Assembly: GCF_002723455.1 (NCBI RefSeq)
Contig: NZ_PDUS01000008.1
Coordinates: forward strand, 93,186 to 157,185
Source of the DNA: Pseudoalteromonas sp. 3D05
GTDB taxonomy: Bacteria > Pseudomonadota > Gammaproteobacteria > Enterobacterales > Alteromonadaceae
Direction of reading: 5' to 3'
Length of the DNA stretch: 64,000 nt
The position numbers and the translations under genes were made by a program. Shown here in pieces: positions 16,569 to 26,685 of this stretch. Within the stretch, counting starts at the first letter, position 1. Each line of letters begins with the position of its first letter. Below the pieces are notes generated by a model. The model searched no databases, was not told the DNA's origin, and was given only the letters and a program-made list of their open reading frames with translations.

Positions 16569-17078
16569 CTAATTGGTTTTATATTTATGCAGTAAATCCC
16601 GCGGAATGTGGCAGTAATCATTTGGAAAACGACTCAACCTGTCTTGGTGTTCCTCATCACTTTTTACATAATTTATTAGTGGCTTTATTTCCACGACAAT
16701 TTTGTTTGCATCGTCACGCTGGTTTATGTAATTGGTAGCAGCTGTTAAATGCTCAGGCTGTTGGCTATAAATAGCCGTTCGGTATTTTTCTCCTTCATCT
16801 TCCCCCTGCTTGTTGACACTGTAGGGGTCTATGATTTCAAAGAAGGAGTCGAACAACTGCTCTAGCACGATGGCTTCAGGGTTAAAAATAACTTTTACGC
16901 ATTCCGCATACCCATCATATTCACCCTCTGTTGTATTGCTGCTACCGTTTGCTCGCCCTGCTTGCGTGTTTACAACTCCTGGGACATGCTTCATAAACTC
17001 TTGCACTCCCCATAAACAGCCACCAGCAAAATAAACTGTACTTTGCTGCAAGCTTATCGCTTTATCTTCTTTGCTCAT
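16569..17078 (-). CDS. divergent peptide methionine sulfoxide reductase MsrA-like
   Basis: This 169-aa protein has the MsrA fold: GGCLWGVQEFMKHVPGV (19-35), with the catalytic cysteine at 21, and FFEIIDPYSVNKQGEDEGEKYRTAI with the usual D-P, Y and R-T-A-I elements. It differs from typical MsrA in two conserved spots: GCFW is GCLW, and the TGHAE segment is DGYAE, which retains the catalytic glutamate. The family reduces methionine-S-sulfoxide in proteins. These changes suggest a paralogue subgroup, possibly with altered substrate range, so the symbol is left blank. Confidence 0.75.
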   Translation of the reverse strand: MSKEDKAISLQQSTVYFAGGCLWGVQEFMKHVPGVVNTQAGRANGSSNTTEGEYDGYAECVKVIFNPEAIVLEQLFDSFFEIIDPYSVNKQGEDEGEKYRTAIYSQQPEHLTAATNYINQRDDANKIVVEIKPLINYVKSDEEHQDRLSRFPNDYCHIPRDLLHKYKTN

Positions 17079-17269
17079 TGATAAATTAACCTAAATTCTT
17101 AAACACACACAATTTATGCACCCACTGGATTAGCTATTTTCGCATGCAGTTTTTGTGTATTAATGTACAATACGGCGCAAAATCGCCTTGCAATACGCTT
17201 ATATTATCACGCACATAATGTGATACGCATTTAATTGTTAGCACTAAAACATAAAGAAGATTACTAAAA

Positions 17270-19123
17270 ATGAAACGTGCCCCGCACTTTATTATCCCAG
17301 CAATAATGACTTCACTATCAGGCTATACCCTTGCTAATGAGGCAACTGAATTAGCTGAAATAGAAAAAATTACCGTTAGTGCATCCCCCACGGCAAACCA
17401 ACTACCAGTAGGTACTTTCGATGCCCCTGTGTCTAACTTAGAGTATGATCCTCGAGTTGACTTGCAATCACGCAATATGGCCGAGGCACAAGCCGATGTC
17501 ACGATACGTGGTGGTATCTTTGAAAACACTGGTTTTAGTGTTGGCAGCGTAACCTTATTCGACCCTCAATCGGGGCATTACTTTGCTGAAATTCCTATTG
17601 CGCCACAAATGCTTAGCAGTGCTAAAATATTTACTGGCGTTGATAATGCTTTTTATGGCATGAATAGCTCAGTAGGAACAGTTGCTTTTGGGTGGACACC
17701 AATCAAAGCCGGCGGCAGTGCTTCTTTAGGGGTTGGTAGCAACGACTTTAATCTACAAAGCGTGAATGCGGCCGTTGCTATGCCTCTTGAGGGGCTGAAA
17801 GACTGGCAATTAGGCTTTCAAGGTGAATATTCGCACTCACAAAGCGACGGCACCATAGAGTATGGCGATCATGACTTTAGCCGTGCATCAGGGCGCGTAC
17901 AATTAAGTGGGCCACAATCACAAACTGATATTTTTTATGGTTCACAACAAAAGTTTTTTGGTTGGCCAAATATGTATACTCCTTTTGGTGTAAATGAAAC
18001 CGAAGACTTGGATACAGAGCTGTTTTTAGTTAATCACCAACAAAACTATGCAGCATATAGCTCATTTGAGGTATCAGCTTATTATCGTAAAAACAACGAT
18101 CATTATATCTATTCGCGTGAGAATCCAAGCGCCTTTGAAGCCTTTCATGAAACGACTGTTAAATCGATAGGTTTCTCTGGTCGTCATGCCCAAAGTCAAT
18201 CATTTGCTTTAAACTACTCAGCTCAATTTATTGAAGATTCAATTGAATCCACCACGCTTGAAAATAACTTTACCTCGCGTAATTATTATAAATTAAGTGT
18301 GTTGCCTGAATATCAAACAGATATTGCCAATAATCAATTACTCACAGTTCGTTTAGGTGCAGCCTATGATGATACCAATAGAGATGATTCAGAATTTTCC
18401 CTATTAGGCGATATAAATTGGAACATCGTTAATACTGATGGCTCTGAGCGCACTGTTTATTTATCGTTTGCACAAGCAAGCCAAGTTGCAGGCTACACAG
18501 CCATTGGCGGTAGTGATTCCGGTGGGTTATTCAGAAGTAATTACAACCTTGAGCGCGAAACCACACAGAATCTAGAACTTGGTTTGTTACTTGAACAGCA
18601 AACTTGGCAACTAAACTCAGCGCTGTTTTATCGACAAGATGAAAACTTAACTGACTGGACTTACAGCTTTGACTCCGTATTTGCCCGTGCTGCCAACCCC
18701 GTTGATATTGACACTTCAGGCGTAGAGTTCTTAGCAACCAAACACTTTGATACTCTCGAGCTTATCAGCAGTTATAGTTACTTGCACAAGTCAGAAACCT
18801 ATAGCGCACAAGATATTGATGCCAGCTTTTACGCACTTAACTTTCCTGATCATCGCATTACCCTTGGCGCAGTTTGGACGCCTACAGATATGTTAGAGTT
18901 TCGCATTGATAACGAATGGCGAAAGCAACATGAAAATGCATTACGCAGTGGCGATGATTCGGCGCTATTTACCCACTTAACCGTAAAACTAACACCTACG
19001 GGGGTTGATAATTTATTTATTACGCTTGCTGCTGATAACTTATGGGGCGAATCGTTTGAAGAAATACCCGGTACACCGGGTCGCGGTGAACAATACACTC
19101 TCAGTGCAACATACAGTTGGTAA
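17270..19123 (+). CDS. TonB-dependent outer-membrane receptor
   Basis: This 617-aa protein has a signal peptide (about 1-22), a TonB-box-like stretch EKITVSAS near 31-38, a short plug with ADVTIRGGIFENTGFSVG (about 75-92), and a 22-strand-type beta barrel ending in an aromatic residue (ATYSW). The plug layout is BtuB-like. No cobalamin riboswitch or clear Fur box is seen upstream, so the substrate is unknown. A strong terminator follows immediately. Confidence 0.85.
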   Translation: MKRAPHFIIPAIMTSLSGYTLANEATELAEIEKITVSASPTANQLPVGTFDAPVSNLEYDPRVDLQSRNMAEAQADVTIRGGIFENTGFSVGSVTLFDPQSGHYFAEIPIAPQMLSSAKIFTGVDNAFYGMNSSVGTVAFGWTPIKAGGSASLGVGSNDFNLQSVNAAVAMPLEGLKDWQLGFQGEYSHSQSDGTIEYGDHDFSRASGRVQLSGPQSQTDIFYGSQQKFFGWPNMYTPFGVNETEDLDTELFLVNHQQNYAAYSSFEVSAYYRKNNDHYIYSRENPSAFEAFHETTVKSIGFSGRHAQSQSFALNYSAQFIEDSIESTTLENNFTSRNYYKLSVLPEYQTDIANNQLLTVRLGAAYDDTNRDDSEFSLLGDINWNIVNTDGSERTVYLSFAQASQVAGYTAIGGSDSGGLFRSNYNLERETTQNLELGLLLEQQTWQLNSALFYRQDENLTDWTYSFDSVFARAANPVDIDTSGVEFLATKHFDTLELISSYSYLHKSETYSAQDIDASFYALNFPDHRITLGAVWTPTDMLEFRIDNEWRKQHENALRSGDDSALFTHLTVKLTPTGVDNLFITLAADNLWGESFEEIPGTPGRGEQYTLSATYSW

Positions 19124-19143
19124 AGAGCAAAAAAAGATATGTC

Positions 19144-19174
19144 AAAAAAACCGCGTTTATTACGCGGTTTTTTT
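19144..19174. terminator. terminator after TonB receptor
   Basis: AAAAAACCGCGT and ACGCGGTTTTTTT form a hairpin with A and T runs on both sides, so it can work in both directions between the receptor and the convergent YkgJ-like gene. Confidence 0.85.
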
Positions 19175-19193
19175 ATTTTTTCAGCTCAAAAAA

Positions 19194-19457
19194 TCACGTC
19201 ATTTGCTCTAATTCTGTAATTAAAGTTAACGCTTGTTCATTTGTTTGCCCACACACATCTAAGGTAGCAGTAAAATCACTGCACACTTTTGGCCTGCTTG
19301 CATCACCAAATAACTTACATAAGTTATTGTTATCTAATTGAATACATCGTTCACCGGCTTTTTTACCATTTGGCATACCGGGGATTGGAGAACTAATACT
19401 GGGTGCTATACAGCATGCGCCGCATCCCAATCGACAGCTCATTGGTTGTATTTTCAC
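19194..19457 (-). CDS. YkgJ-family cysteine-cluster protein
   Basis: This 87-aa protein has an N-terminal cysteine cluster: CRLGCGACCIAPSIS (8-22), then PNGKKAGERCIQL and further cysteines at CKLF and VCSDF. This pattern belongs to the YkgJ/CxxCxxCC family thought to bind a metal (zinc or an Fe-S cluster). The role is unknown. It is a single gene, convergent with the TonB receptor. Confidence 0.85.
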   Translation of the reverse strand: MKIQPMSCRLGCGACCIAPSISSPIPGMPNGKKAGERCIQLDNNNLCKLFGDASRPKVCSDFTATLDVCGQTNEQALTLITELEQMT

Positions 19458-19582
19458 ATTTACCCCTTTTTACCTAATAACGCCACTTTGTTAATGATGT
19501 AATGACTTGTTACATCTTCACACGACATATAAATACTTTATTCATTATCATTAGGCTGTCACCTAATTATGAGGAAAGCCCT

Positions 19583-20755
19583 GTGGCTACTAAAAAACAA
19601 ATAATCTTACCTATTGCCGTATTGGTTGGCGGCATAGCACTGGCAGCTGGTTTCTCATCAATGAAACAGCCTCCAGAAGAAAAACCAGAACAAGATACTC
19701 GCCCGCTCGTTTCTGCTGATGTATTGAACCTTGATGCCATCACCTTAGATGTAAAATCATATGGTGTTGTAAAAGCAAAAGATCACACACAACTGGTCGC
19801 TCAAGTCAGTGGTCAGGTCGTGTTTGTATCTGAACAGTTTGTTCAAGGTGGATTTGTTAGCCAAGGTGACATTCTAGCACGAATTGACCCAAATGATTAT
19901 GAGGCTGCATTAATTGAAGCGCAAGCTGGCTTAGCTCAAGCAAGTTCTGATTTAGAAATTGAGCGTGCACAAGCGCATGTCGCTAAAGCAGAGTGGGATC
20001 GCATAAAAGATGACTCTAACCAAGTTATTCCTTCTAACCTTTATTTGCGTAAACCCCAACTTGCAGAAAAACTTGCGCGCTATCGCGCGGCACAAGCAGC
20101 TGAAAAGCGTGCAGTTAGAAACCTAGAGCGTACCTATATTAAAGCCCCTTACGATGCCATTATTGCTGCACGTGATATTAGCTTGGGCAGCGTCGTCAAC
20201 CCGGGAAGCCAGTTTGGCTCTTTAAGCTCGACATCAATTGCTGAAATACGTTTACCAGTTGCCGATAAAGAACTCCAGTACCTAGAAAATGGTGGGATTG
20301 GCGCAATGGCAACCTTAACCGCAGAATTTGCAGGTAAGCCAACAACATGGCAAGCTAAAATAGTGCGCAGCGAAGGGGTAATTGACCAGAAAAGTCGCAT
20401 GAGTTATCTGGTTGCGCAAGTAAATACACCCTACCAGAGTAAACAACCACTGCGTTTTGGGTCATACATTAACGCGACTATTACAGGGCAAACATTAGCT
20501 AACGCAATCGTTGTTCCACATCACCTTGTAAAAGACGGCAAAATTGCCGTATTGAATGATGATTTAACGTTATCATTCAAAACACTCAACATTGTGCGTG
20601 AACAAAATGGCATGGTAATCGCCAATGAAGGACTCAATCAAGGTGAACAATTAATTACCTCCGCGTTAGAGTTCCCCACCGAAGGGATGCAAGTAAAGCT
20701 GAATGATTTAGTATCTCCTAAAGGCGCAACACAGCTTGCGTTAAAAGAGGAATAA
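19583..20755 (+). CDS. RND efflux periplasmic adaptor (HlyD/MFP family)
   Basis: This 390-aa membrane-fusion protein links an inner-membrane RND pump to an outer-membrane channel. It has an N-terminal membrane anchor (KKQIILPIAVLVGGIALAA), a lipoyl-like half motif (LVAQVSGQVVFV and AQVSG-type repeats), a helical hairpin (about 105-160), and a beta-barrel domain. The GTG at 19583 is preferred because GAGGAAA lies upstream at proper spacing; a longer in-frame start at 19502 lacks this. The permease gene begins 3 bases after the stop, forming a two-gene operon. No outer-membrane factor is adjacent, so a shared TolC-like channel is probable. Confidence 0.88.
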   Translation: MATKKQIILPIAVLVGGIALAAGFSSMKQPPEEKPEQDTRPLVSADVLNLDAITLDVKSYGVVKAKDHTQLVAQVSGQVVFVSEQFVQGGFVSQGDILARIDPNDYEAALIEAQAGLAQASSDLEIERAQAHVAKAEWDRIKDDSNQVIPSNLYLRKPQLAEKLARYRAAQAAEKRAVRNLERTYIKAPYDAIIAARDISLGSVVNPGSQFGSLSSTSIAEIRLPVADKELQYLENGGIGAMATLTAEFAGKPTTWQAKIVRSEGVIDQKSRMSYLVAQVNTPYQSKQPLRFGSYINATITGQTLANAIVVPHHLVKDGKIAVLNDDLTLSFKTLNIVREQNGMVIANEGLNQGEQLITSALEFPTEGMQVKLNDLVSPKGATQLALKEE

Positions 20756-20758
20756 GCC

Positions 20759-23700
20759 ATGACCATTCACAGTGAAAAAGGCTTAATAGCCTGGTTTGCA
20801 CGCAACCCCGTTGCTGCAAACTTACTTATGATTTTTATCTTAGTAGGCGGTATCTTAACGGCCTTTTCAATACGCAAACAAATGTTTCCACAGTTTGAAA
20901 ATAACTGGATCAGCGTACAAGCAGTCTACCCTGGCGCAGCGCCTCAAGAGGTCGAAGAAGGTATAACGATTAAAGTTGAGGAAGGCCTCGAAGGGCTAGA
21001 AGGCTTAAAACGTAAAATTACCTATTCAAATCGTGGCTTTTCACAAGCATGGATTCAAGTAGATGAAAAATACGATACTAAGGAAGTACTCGACGAAATA
21101 AAAATGCAAGTTGACGCTATCAATACCTTTCCTGCAGGTATGGAACGCCCTATTGTTCGTCACAATAAGTTCGAGCAAGAAGTAATGATACTCGCACTAT
21201 ACGGTGATATGAGTAATTATCAGCTTAAAGAGCTGGGTAACAACATAAAAGATGAGCTACAAGCACTACCACAAATTAACCTCGTTAATTTTAACGGTGG
21301 CTTAGACTACGAAATAGGAATTGAAGTAAGCCCAGATAAACTGCGTGAATATGGCTTAACCTTCAGAGATATATCAAGCGCTGTTCGTGCCTTTTCAGCG
21401 AATATGTCAGCGGGGCAAATACGCTCTGAAAATGGCTATATTTCGATGCGTGTTGAAAAACAAGCCTACCGTGGTAATGAATTTGAAAAACTGCCTCTGA
21501 TATTATTACCTGACGGCGCACAAGTCTATTTAGGAGATGTAGCCACGATTAATGACGGCTTTGAAGAAGGTTTACAATACTCTAAATATAACGGCAAGAA
21601 CTCCCTCTCTTTCGAAATAAATGCATCCAAAGATCAAGACATAACCAAAGTTGCTAAAGTTTTAAAGCAATACTTAGCGGATAAAGCTGACACTCTTCCT
21701 GCTGGCGTAAAATTAACACCCATTGTTGATTTAACGTACTACCTTGAAGGGCGTTTAGACATGATGATCGACAACATGGTATGGGGCGGCATTTTAGTTA
21801 TGGTCGTGCTGGCACTCTTTTTACCATTACGCTTGGCATTTTGGGTAATGATGGGATTACCTGTATCGTTCTTGGGTGCTTTTTTAATGATGCCTATGGG
21901 CTTTTTAGATGTCACTATCAACTTGGCCTCATTATTTGCATTCATACTGGTATTGGGGATAGTGGTTGATGACGCCATTGTTGTTGGTGAGTCTGCCAGT
22001 GCTGAAATTGAAAAACACGGCCACTCTCTTGATAACGTCGTGCGCGGCGTTAAACGTGTCGCAATGCCTGCAACCTTTGGGGTATTAACCACCATTGCAG
22101 CCTTTTTACCACAAACGTTAGCGACAGGCCCAGGGGCGGCGTTTTCTAAAGCTATTGGCGGGGTTATTATTCTCTGCTTAATTTTCTCATTAATTGAGTC
22201 AAAACTGATACTCCCTGCTCATTTAGCAGCAATGAAAGTGCGTAAGCCAAACCCTAAAAACCCACTTCATCGTTTACGTACCGTGATGGATGGTGGGTTA
22301 AAACGTTTTGTAGAAAATTACTACACACCGTTTATTGCCCGTTGCATTCATTATCGCTATACCGTAATCATTGGGTTTGTGTGTGTACTGATTGTGAGTG
22401 GCGGTATGTTCGCGGGTGGTTTAGTTAAATTTGTTGCAAACCCTAAGATACCGCATGATTTTCCACGCATTTCTGTAGAAATGAATTTGGCGTCATCTGA
22501 GCAAGCGACACTCGCAACGGCACAACAAATTGAACAAGTTATCTTAAATGTTGATAAGCAACTAAAAGAACAGTATGGCACGGCGATGGTACGCGATTTA
22601 TCAGTGAGCCTGCGTGGCCGCACAAATGCCAGCATCATGGCGGTATTAATTGAGCCAGATTTACGCCCTATTGATACGTTTGCCCTCAGCGCCTTATGGC
22701 GTGAACAAATGCCACCTCTGCCTGGTGTTAAAACGCTAACAATTCAAGACAGTATAATGAATGGCGGTCGAGATGATGGCGATATTAGCTTCCGTTTAGA
22801 AGGTAAGGACAGTAAGCAACTTAAAGAAGTTGCAGCCAAGCTGAAAGAAAAACTAAATAGCATGGAAGGTGTGGGTGATGTAAATGACTCAATGCAAAGC
22901 GCTACTGACGAAGTACAACTTGACCTTAAACCACTTGCTTACAGCATGGGGCTGACACTGTCAGATGTTGCATCACAAGTGAGCTTTAGTTATTACGGTC
23001 TTGAAGCACAACGTATTTTACGTAATGGCGAAGAAATCAAGGTCATGATCCGTTATCCAGAAGAAGCACGTAACTCAATCAGTGATATTGAAAGTGTACG
23101 CATTATTACACCAAGCGGTGCTGAAGTGCCATTGGCAGAAATTGCACAAGTAAATCTAGTTGATGGTGTTAACCGTATTCGCCGCGAAAACTCAAAACGT
23201 ACAATTAATGTCTGGGCAGCGGTTAATTCTGAGCAAGTTGAACCATTTGCAATAGCACAAGAAATACGTGATGAATACTTACCTTCCCTACTGAAGAATT
23301 ACCCAGGCGTACAAAGTAGTGTTGCTGGACGTATTCAAGAAGAAATGGACAGTGTGGCTGAGCAAGTACGCGATTTTGCACTTTCAATGATGATTATATT
23401 TGCATTATTAGCGATACCACTTCGTTCGTATTCACAGCCACTCATCATTATGTCAGTGATCCCATTCGGGGTGATAGGCGCCATGTTTGGGCATATGATT
23501 TTAGGTATGACCATGAGCGGTTTATCAATTTTTGGCATAATTGCCGTAGCGGGTGTTGTTGTTAATGACTCATTAGTTATGGTTGATTTTGTTAACAAAG
23601 CCCGTGCTGATGGTGTGTCCATTAAAGATGCGGTTATGCAAGCGGGTGCTCGTCGCTTTAGAGCTATATTACTGACTTCAATCACCACATTCATCGGTGT

Positions 23701-23938
23701 ACTCCCGATCATAATGGAAACCAGCTTACAGGCTAAAATCGTCATTCCGATGGCTGTATCGCTGGCATTTGGTGTGCTGTTTGCCACCGTAATTACTCTG
23801 ATTTTGATTCCGTGCCAATATGTAGCACTGGAAGATCTTAAACGTGTGATTCGTAAAGCCCGTGGTAAAGACCCTGTTATTGATGTTTATGCAAAAAATG
23901 GTGCTATTGATAACAAAGCTAACCCGACTCAGTTATAA
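20759..23938 (+). CDS. RND efflux permease (AcrB/MexB superfamily)
   Basis: This 1059-aa inner-membrane pump exports compounds using the proton motive force. The typical duplicated layout is present: TM1 near 15-35, a large periplasmic loop with GAAPQEVEEGI, TM2-6 (about 335-490) including GIVVDDAIVVGE, which carries the proton-relay aspartates, then the second half with TM7-12 (about 865-1040) including GVVVNDSLVMVDF. Substrates cannot be deduced. It is co-transcribed with the adaptor upstream. A terminator follows 22 bases after the stop. Confidence 0.92.
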   Translation: MTIHSEKGLIAWFARNPVAANLLMIFILVGGILTAFSIRKQMFPQFENNWISVQAVYPGAAPQEVEEGITIKVEEGLEGLEGLKRKITYSNRGFSQAWIQVDEKYDTKEVLDEIKMQVDAINTFPAGMERPIVRHNKFEQEVMILALYGDMSNYQLKELGNNIKDELQALPQINLVNFNGGLDYEIGIEVSPDKLREYGLTFRDISSAVRAFSANMSAGQIRSENGYISMRVEKQAYRGNEFEKLPLILLPDGAQVYLGDVATINDGFEEGLQYSKYNGKNSLSFEINASKDQDITKVAKVLKQYLADKADTLPAGVKLTPIVDLTYYLEGRLDMMIDNMVWGGILVMVVLALFLPLRLAFWVMMGLPVSFLGAFLMMPMGFLDVTINLASLFAFILVLGIVVDDAIVVGESASAEIEKHGHSLDNVVRGVKRVAMPATFGVLTTIAAFLPQTLATGPGAAFSKAIGGVIILCLIFSLIESKLILPAHLAAMKVRKPNPKNPLHRLRTVMDGGLKRFVENYYTPFIARCIHYRYTVIIGFVCVLIVSGGMFAGGLVKFVANPKIPHDFPRISVEMNLASSEQATLATAQQIEQVILNVDKQLKEQYGTAMVRDLSVSLRGRTNASIMAVLIEPDLRPIDTFALSALWREQMPPLPGVKTLTIQDSIMNGGRDDGDISFRLEGKDSKQLKEVAAKLKEKLNSMEGVGDVNDSMQSATDEVQLDLKPLAYSMGLTLSDVASQVSFSYYGLEAQRILRNGEEIKVMIRYPEEARNSISDIESVRIITPSGAEVPLAEIAQVNLVDGVNRIRRENSKRTINVWAAVNSEQVEPFAIAQEIRDEYLPSLLKNYPGVQSSVAGRIQEEMDSVAEQVRDFALSMMIIFALLAIPLRSYSQPLIIMSVIPFGVIGAMFGHMILGMTMSGLSIFGIIAVAGVVVNDSLVMVDFVNKARADGVSIKDAVMQAGARRFRAILLTSITTFIGVLPIIMETSLQAKIVIPMAVSLAFGVLFATVITLILIPCQYVALEDLKRVIRKARGKDPVIDVYAKNGAIDNKANPTQL

Positions 23939-23959
23939 AATTTAACATCCCAACCAACA

Positions 23960-23989
23960 AGCCCGCGTTGTTTACAGCGCGGGCTTTTT
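23960..23989 (+). terminator. terminator after RND operon
   Basis: AGCCCGCG (23960-23967) pairs with CGCGGGCT (23978-23985), followed by Ts. Confidence 0.8.
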
Positions 23990-24111
23990 ATATTCTAAAA
24001 AGCAATAATGCATATTTTAATCACAATAAATCAACACGATATAGATTTACTTTGTCAACTATCCGCGCTAACAATAGTTCACTAAATAAACGGTTTTATT
24101 AAAGGATAAAC

Positions 24112-25578
24112 ATGAAAGTCACCGTTTCTACTCTTTATTTTATCTTGCTGACGATTGTACTGCTAACCACGGCACAGGCAGTAAAGGCTAACTCAGTTGC
24201 CAAAGAAATGGATAATTTTGTCAATTCGTTTCATCAGTTAAAACAATTTAACGGCAATGTGTTGGTGGCAAAGCAAGGCGATATTCTGTTTGAGAAAAGT
24301 TATGGCCATGCTAATTTCGAATGGGATATTAAAAATACCGCCCAGACAAAGTTTCGAATAGGCTCAATTACTAAACAGTTCACTGCGTTGCTTATTTTAC
24401 AATTAGTACAGCAAGAAAAATTACAACTCGATGCGCCTTTAAGCACATACCTGCCAAGCTACCGTCAAGATATTGGTAATAAAATTACTATAATGCAGAT
24501 ATTAAACCACACATCAGGGCTTGATAATTACACTCGTACAAAAGACTTTAGAGCACGAATTAGCCGTAATCCATACACAGTTAATGAGTTTATTGAATTA
24601 TTGTGTAGCGAGGACCTGCTCTTTGAACCGGGTACACAATTTAGTTATAGCAATTCAGGCTACTTTATTTTAGGTGCGGTTATTGAAGCGGTAACTCAAA
24701 AGCGCTACCAAGATGTATTACAACAGCGTATTTTAACCCCGCTAAATATGCATGATACAGGTTATGACTCACACACAAAAATAATCCCACAGCGTGCATC
24801 AGGGTATAGCAATAATTTAGATGGTTATAAAAATGCTGATTACTTAGATATGTCAATCCCCTACGCTGCGGGCTCTATGTACTCAACTGCACGGGACCTT
24901 GTTAAATGGGATCAGGCTCTTTACACAAACGTATTATTAAATGAAGAACTAAAAAACCAAATGTATACGGTCTCGGAACAACGTAATTATGCTCTTGGCT
25001 GGGAAGTAAATCAGTTAGAGTCTAATAAATATGGTAAACCCCTCACACAAATTCAGCACGGCGGAGGAATTGATGGATTTAATGCATTTATCAGCCGAAT
25101 CATTGAAGACCAATTATTGGTCGTTATTCTTAATAATACCGGCGGTGCTCCACTTACACCTATGAGCAGAGGTTTGACTGATATTTTTTATGGCAAGTCA
25201 TATAAGCCTGCAACTGAAAATGTCGATAGCCAACTTTATAATGCTTTGAAAACTGGCGGCATTGCAAAACTAAAGAGCAAGTATAACCAGTTGGATGTGC
25301 AAAATATCGCACTTAGAGAAAGAAGTATTAATTATTTTGGTTATGAATTGATGGCAATGAAAGAGCTGGAGGCCGCAATAACTATCTTTGAGCTAAATGC
25401 TATTAAATACCCTGATTCAGCCAATACCCATGATAGTTTAGGTGAAGCATATATGGCAGCAAAAAAATATTCACTTGCTTTACAAAGCTACCAACGAGCG
25501 CTTGAGTTAGAGCCGAAAAGTGAAAGCGCTCAGCAGGCTATTAATCAGTTGCGAACAGATAAAAAGCACAGCCAGTAA
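24112..25578 (+). CDS. secreted serine hydrolase (beta-lactamase/DD-peptidase fold) with TPR-like tail
   Basis: This 488-aa protein has a signal peptide (about 1-27) and a class C beta-lactamase-like domain. SITK (85-88) gives the nucleophile S85 and general base K88; YSN (179-181) is the second motif and HGGGIDGF near 322 the third. The C-terminal ~80 residues (SANTHDSLGEAYMAAKKYSL, ALQSYQRALELEPKS) look like TPR repeats. Such enzymes are esterases, D-aminopeptidases or peptidoglycan-acting enzymes more often than true beta-lactamases. The start has AAAGGA upstream. It is a single gene. Confidence 0.85.
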   Translation: MKVTVSTLYFILLTIVLLTTAQAVKANSVAKEMDNFVNSFHQLKQFNGNVLVAKQGDILFEKSYGHANFEWDIKNTAQTKFRIGSITKQFTALLILQLVQQEKLQLDAPLSTYLPSYRQDIGNKITIMQILNHTSGLDNYTRTKDFRARISRNPYTVNEFIELLCSEDLLFEPGTQFSYSNSGYFILGAVIEAVTQKRYQDVLQQRILTPLNMHDTGYDSHTKIIPQRASGYSNNLDGYKNADYLDMSIPYAAGSMYSTARDLVKWDQALYTNVLLNEELKNQMYTVSEQRNYALGWEVNQLESNKYGKPLTQIQHGGGIDGFNAFISRIIEDQLLVVILNNTGGAPLTPMSRGLTDIFYGKSYKPATENVDSQLYNALKTGGIAKLKSKYNQLDVQNIALRERSINYFGYELMAMKELEAAITIFELNAIKYPDSANTHDSLGEAYMAAKKYSLALQSYQRALELEPKSESAQQAINQLRTDKKHSQ

Positions 25579-25600
25579 GCGACTAATTAAAATAAAAAAT

Positions 25601-25622
25601 GCGCTTGTTTTTACTCAAGCGC
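25601..25622. terminator. hairpin between convergent genes
   Basis: GCGCTTG (25601-25607) and CAAGCGC (25616-25622) pair around a T-rich loop. T-rich sequence follows on the plus strand and A-runs precede it, so it could stop both the serine hydrolase and lysR-type transcripts. Confidence 0.6.
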
Positions 25623-25630
25623 GTTTCAAT

Positions 25631-26569
25631 TTATTCCTTCAACACACTCTTATCGAGTATACCTTTATCTATTAATGCCGTAAGTTTTGCTTTTGCTTTT
25701 TCGCGACATACATCGCGAAGCAACCTCACCGCAGGTGTAATTGATTGTCTAGTTGGGCAAATAAGCCACAGCTCGCCGCAGGTATGTTGGTAATCAGGCA
25801 TGAGTGTAATTACTCTGTCATTAATAAGATCATCTGCAATATCCAGCGCCGATTTTACGGCAAGTCCTTTACCGCCAACACACCAACGCCTCACTAAATC
25901 GCCATCGTTAGATGCCCGCCTACCTTGCATTTTTACTTTGTATTTGTTTTGACCGTCCGTGAATTCCCATACATTATTGATTATGTCTTGGAGTTGATAA
26001 AAAAGGCCTTGATGGTTCAGTAAATCGTTCGGGTGTTGTGGGTTTCCATGCTCAAGGATGTACGCTTTAGTTGCACATAATAAACGCGGAACATTGCAAA
26101 TTTTAAAGCCATATACGTTTGTATCACTAGGCGAACCATAGCGAAGTGCAATGTCTACAGAATCACGATAAAAGTCTATATTACTATCACTTATGTGGGT
26201 ACGTAAGCTGACTTTAGGGAACCTATCTATTATTTCATCTATCCAGGGGATCACCAAATTGCGTCCCAAATCTGATGAAAGCGCAACGCGTAACTCCCCT
26301 TCTATTTCATCGTGTTCACCTTTGAGGTTTTGCTTTGCAATTTCGAGCACCGCAATCGCCTGCTCACATTGAGGGATATAGCGTTCACCCGCTGCAGATA
26401 ACCTTAAATGACGAGTGGTGCGTACAAAAAGTTCAGTACCCAAAGATGCTTCAACCCGTTTTATGGCTGCACTGGCTGTTGCAGCGCGCATATCAAGTTT
26501 TGCTGCTGCTAAGGTAATACTTTTAAGCTCAGCAACTTTTAATATCAGCTTTAGATCATCAACCTGCAT
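25631..26569 (-). CDS. LysR-family transcriptional regulator
   Basis: This 312-aa regulator has an N-terminal winged HTH (residues 1-60: LKSITLAAAKLDMRAATASA, ELFVRTTRHLRLSAAGERY) and a periplasmic-binding-protein-like effector domain (about 90-300). It reads away from the nitroreductase gene across a short shared promoter region, and the ATG sits directly at a TATC-type inverted repeat. Regulation of the nitroreductase is therefore likely, together with autoregulation. The effector is unknown. Confidence 0.88.
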   Translation of the reverse strand: MQVDDLKLILKVAELKSITLAAAKLDMRAATASAAIKRVEASLGTELFVRTTRHLRLSAAGERYIPQCEQAIAVLEIAKQNLKGEHDEIEGELRVALSSDLGRNLVIPWIDEIIDRFPKVSLRTHISDSNIDFYRDSVDIALRYGSPSDTNVYGFKICNVPRLLCATKAYILEHGNPQHPNDLLNHQGLFYQLQDIINNVWEFTDGQNKYKVKMQGRRASNDGDLVRRWCVGGKGLAVKSALDIADDLINDRVITLMPDYQHTCGELWLICPTRQSITPAVRLLRDVCREKAKAKLTALIDKGILDKSVLKE

Positions 26570-26592
26570 ATTATCTAATTATATTTGATAAT
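26570..26592. promoter_or_regulatory. candidate LysR operator
   Basis: ATTATC (26570-26575) and GATAAT (26587-26592) form an inverted repeat with an 11-base AT-rich centre, a layout typical of LysR binding sites. It lies immediately upstream of the regulator start and about 95 bases before the nitroreductase. Confidence 0.4.
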
Positions 26593-26685
26593 GATTCGAT
26601 TATTATGCTGTTTATTAACCCTAATGCAAGCGTTAATATTCGTGCAACGCCAAGCAATTGTAAAAGATTTATACAGGAACCCATT

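Noticed and set aside
17190-17230. ATCAC...GTGAT inverted repeat before the TonB receptor, considered as a CRP site
   Set aside because: Arm spacing (9 bases) and orientation do not fit the TGTGA-N6-TCACA consensus.
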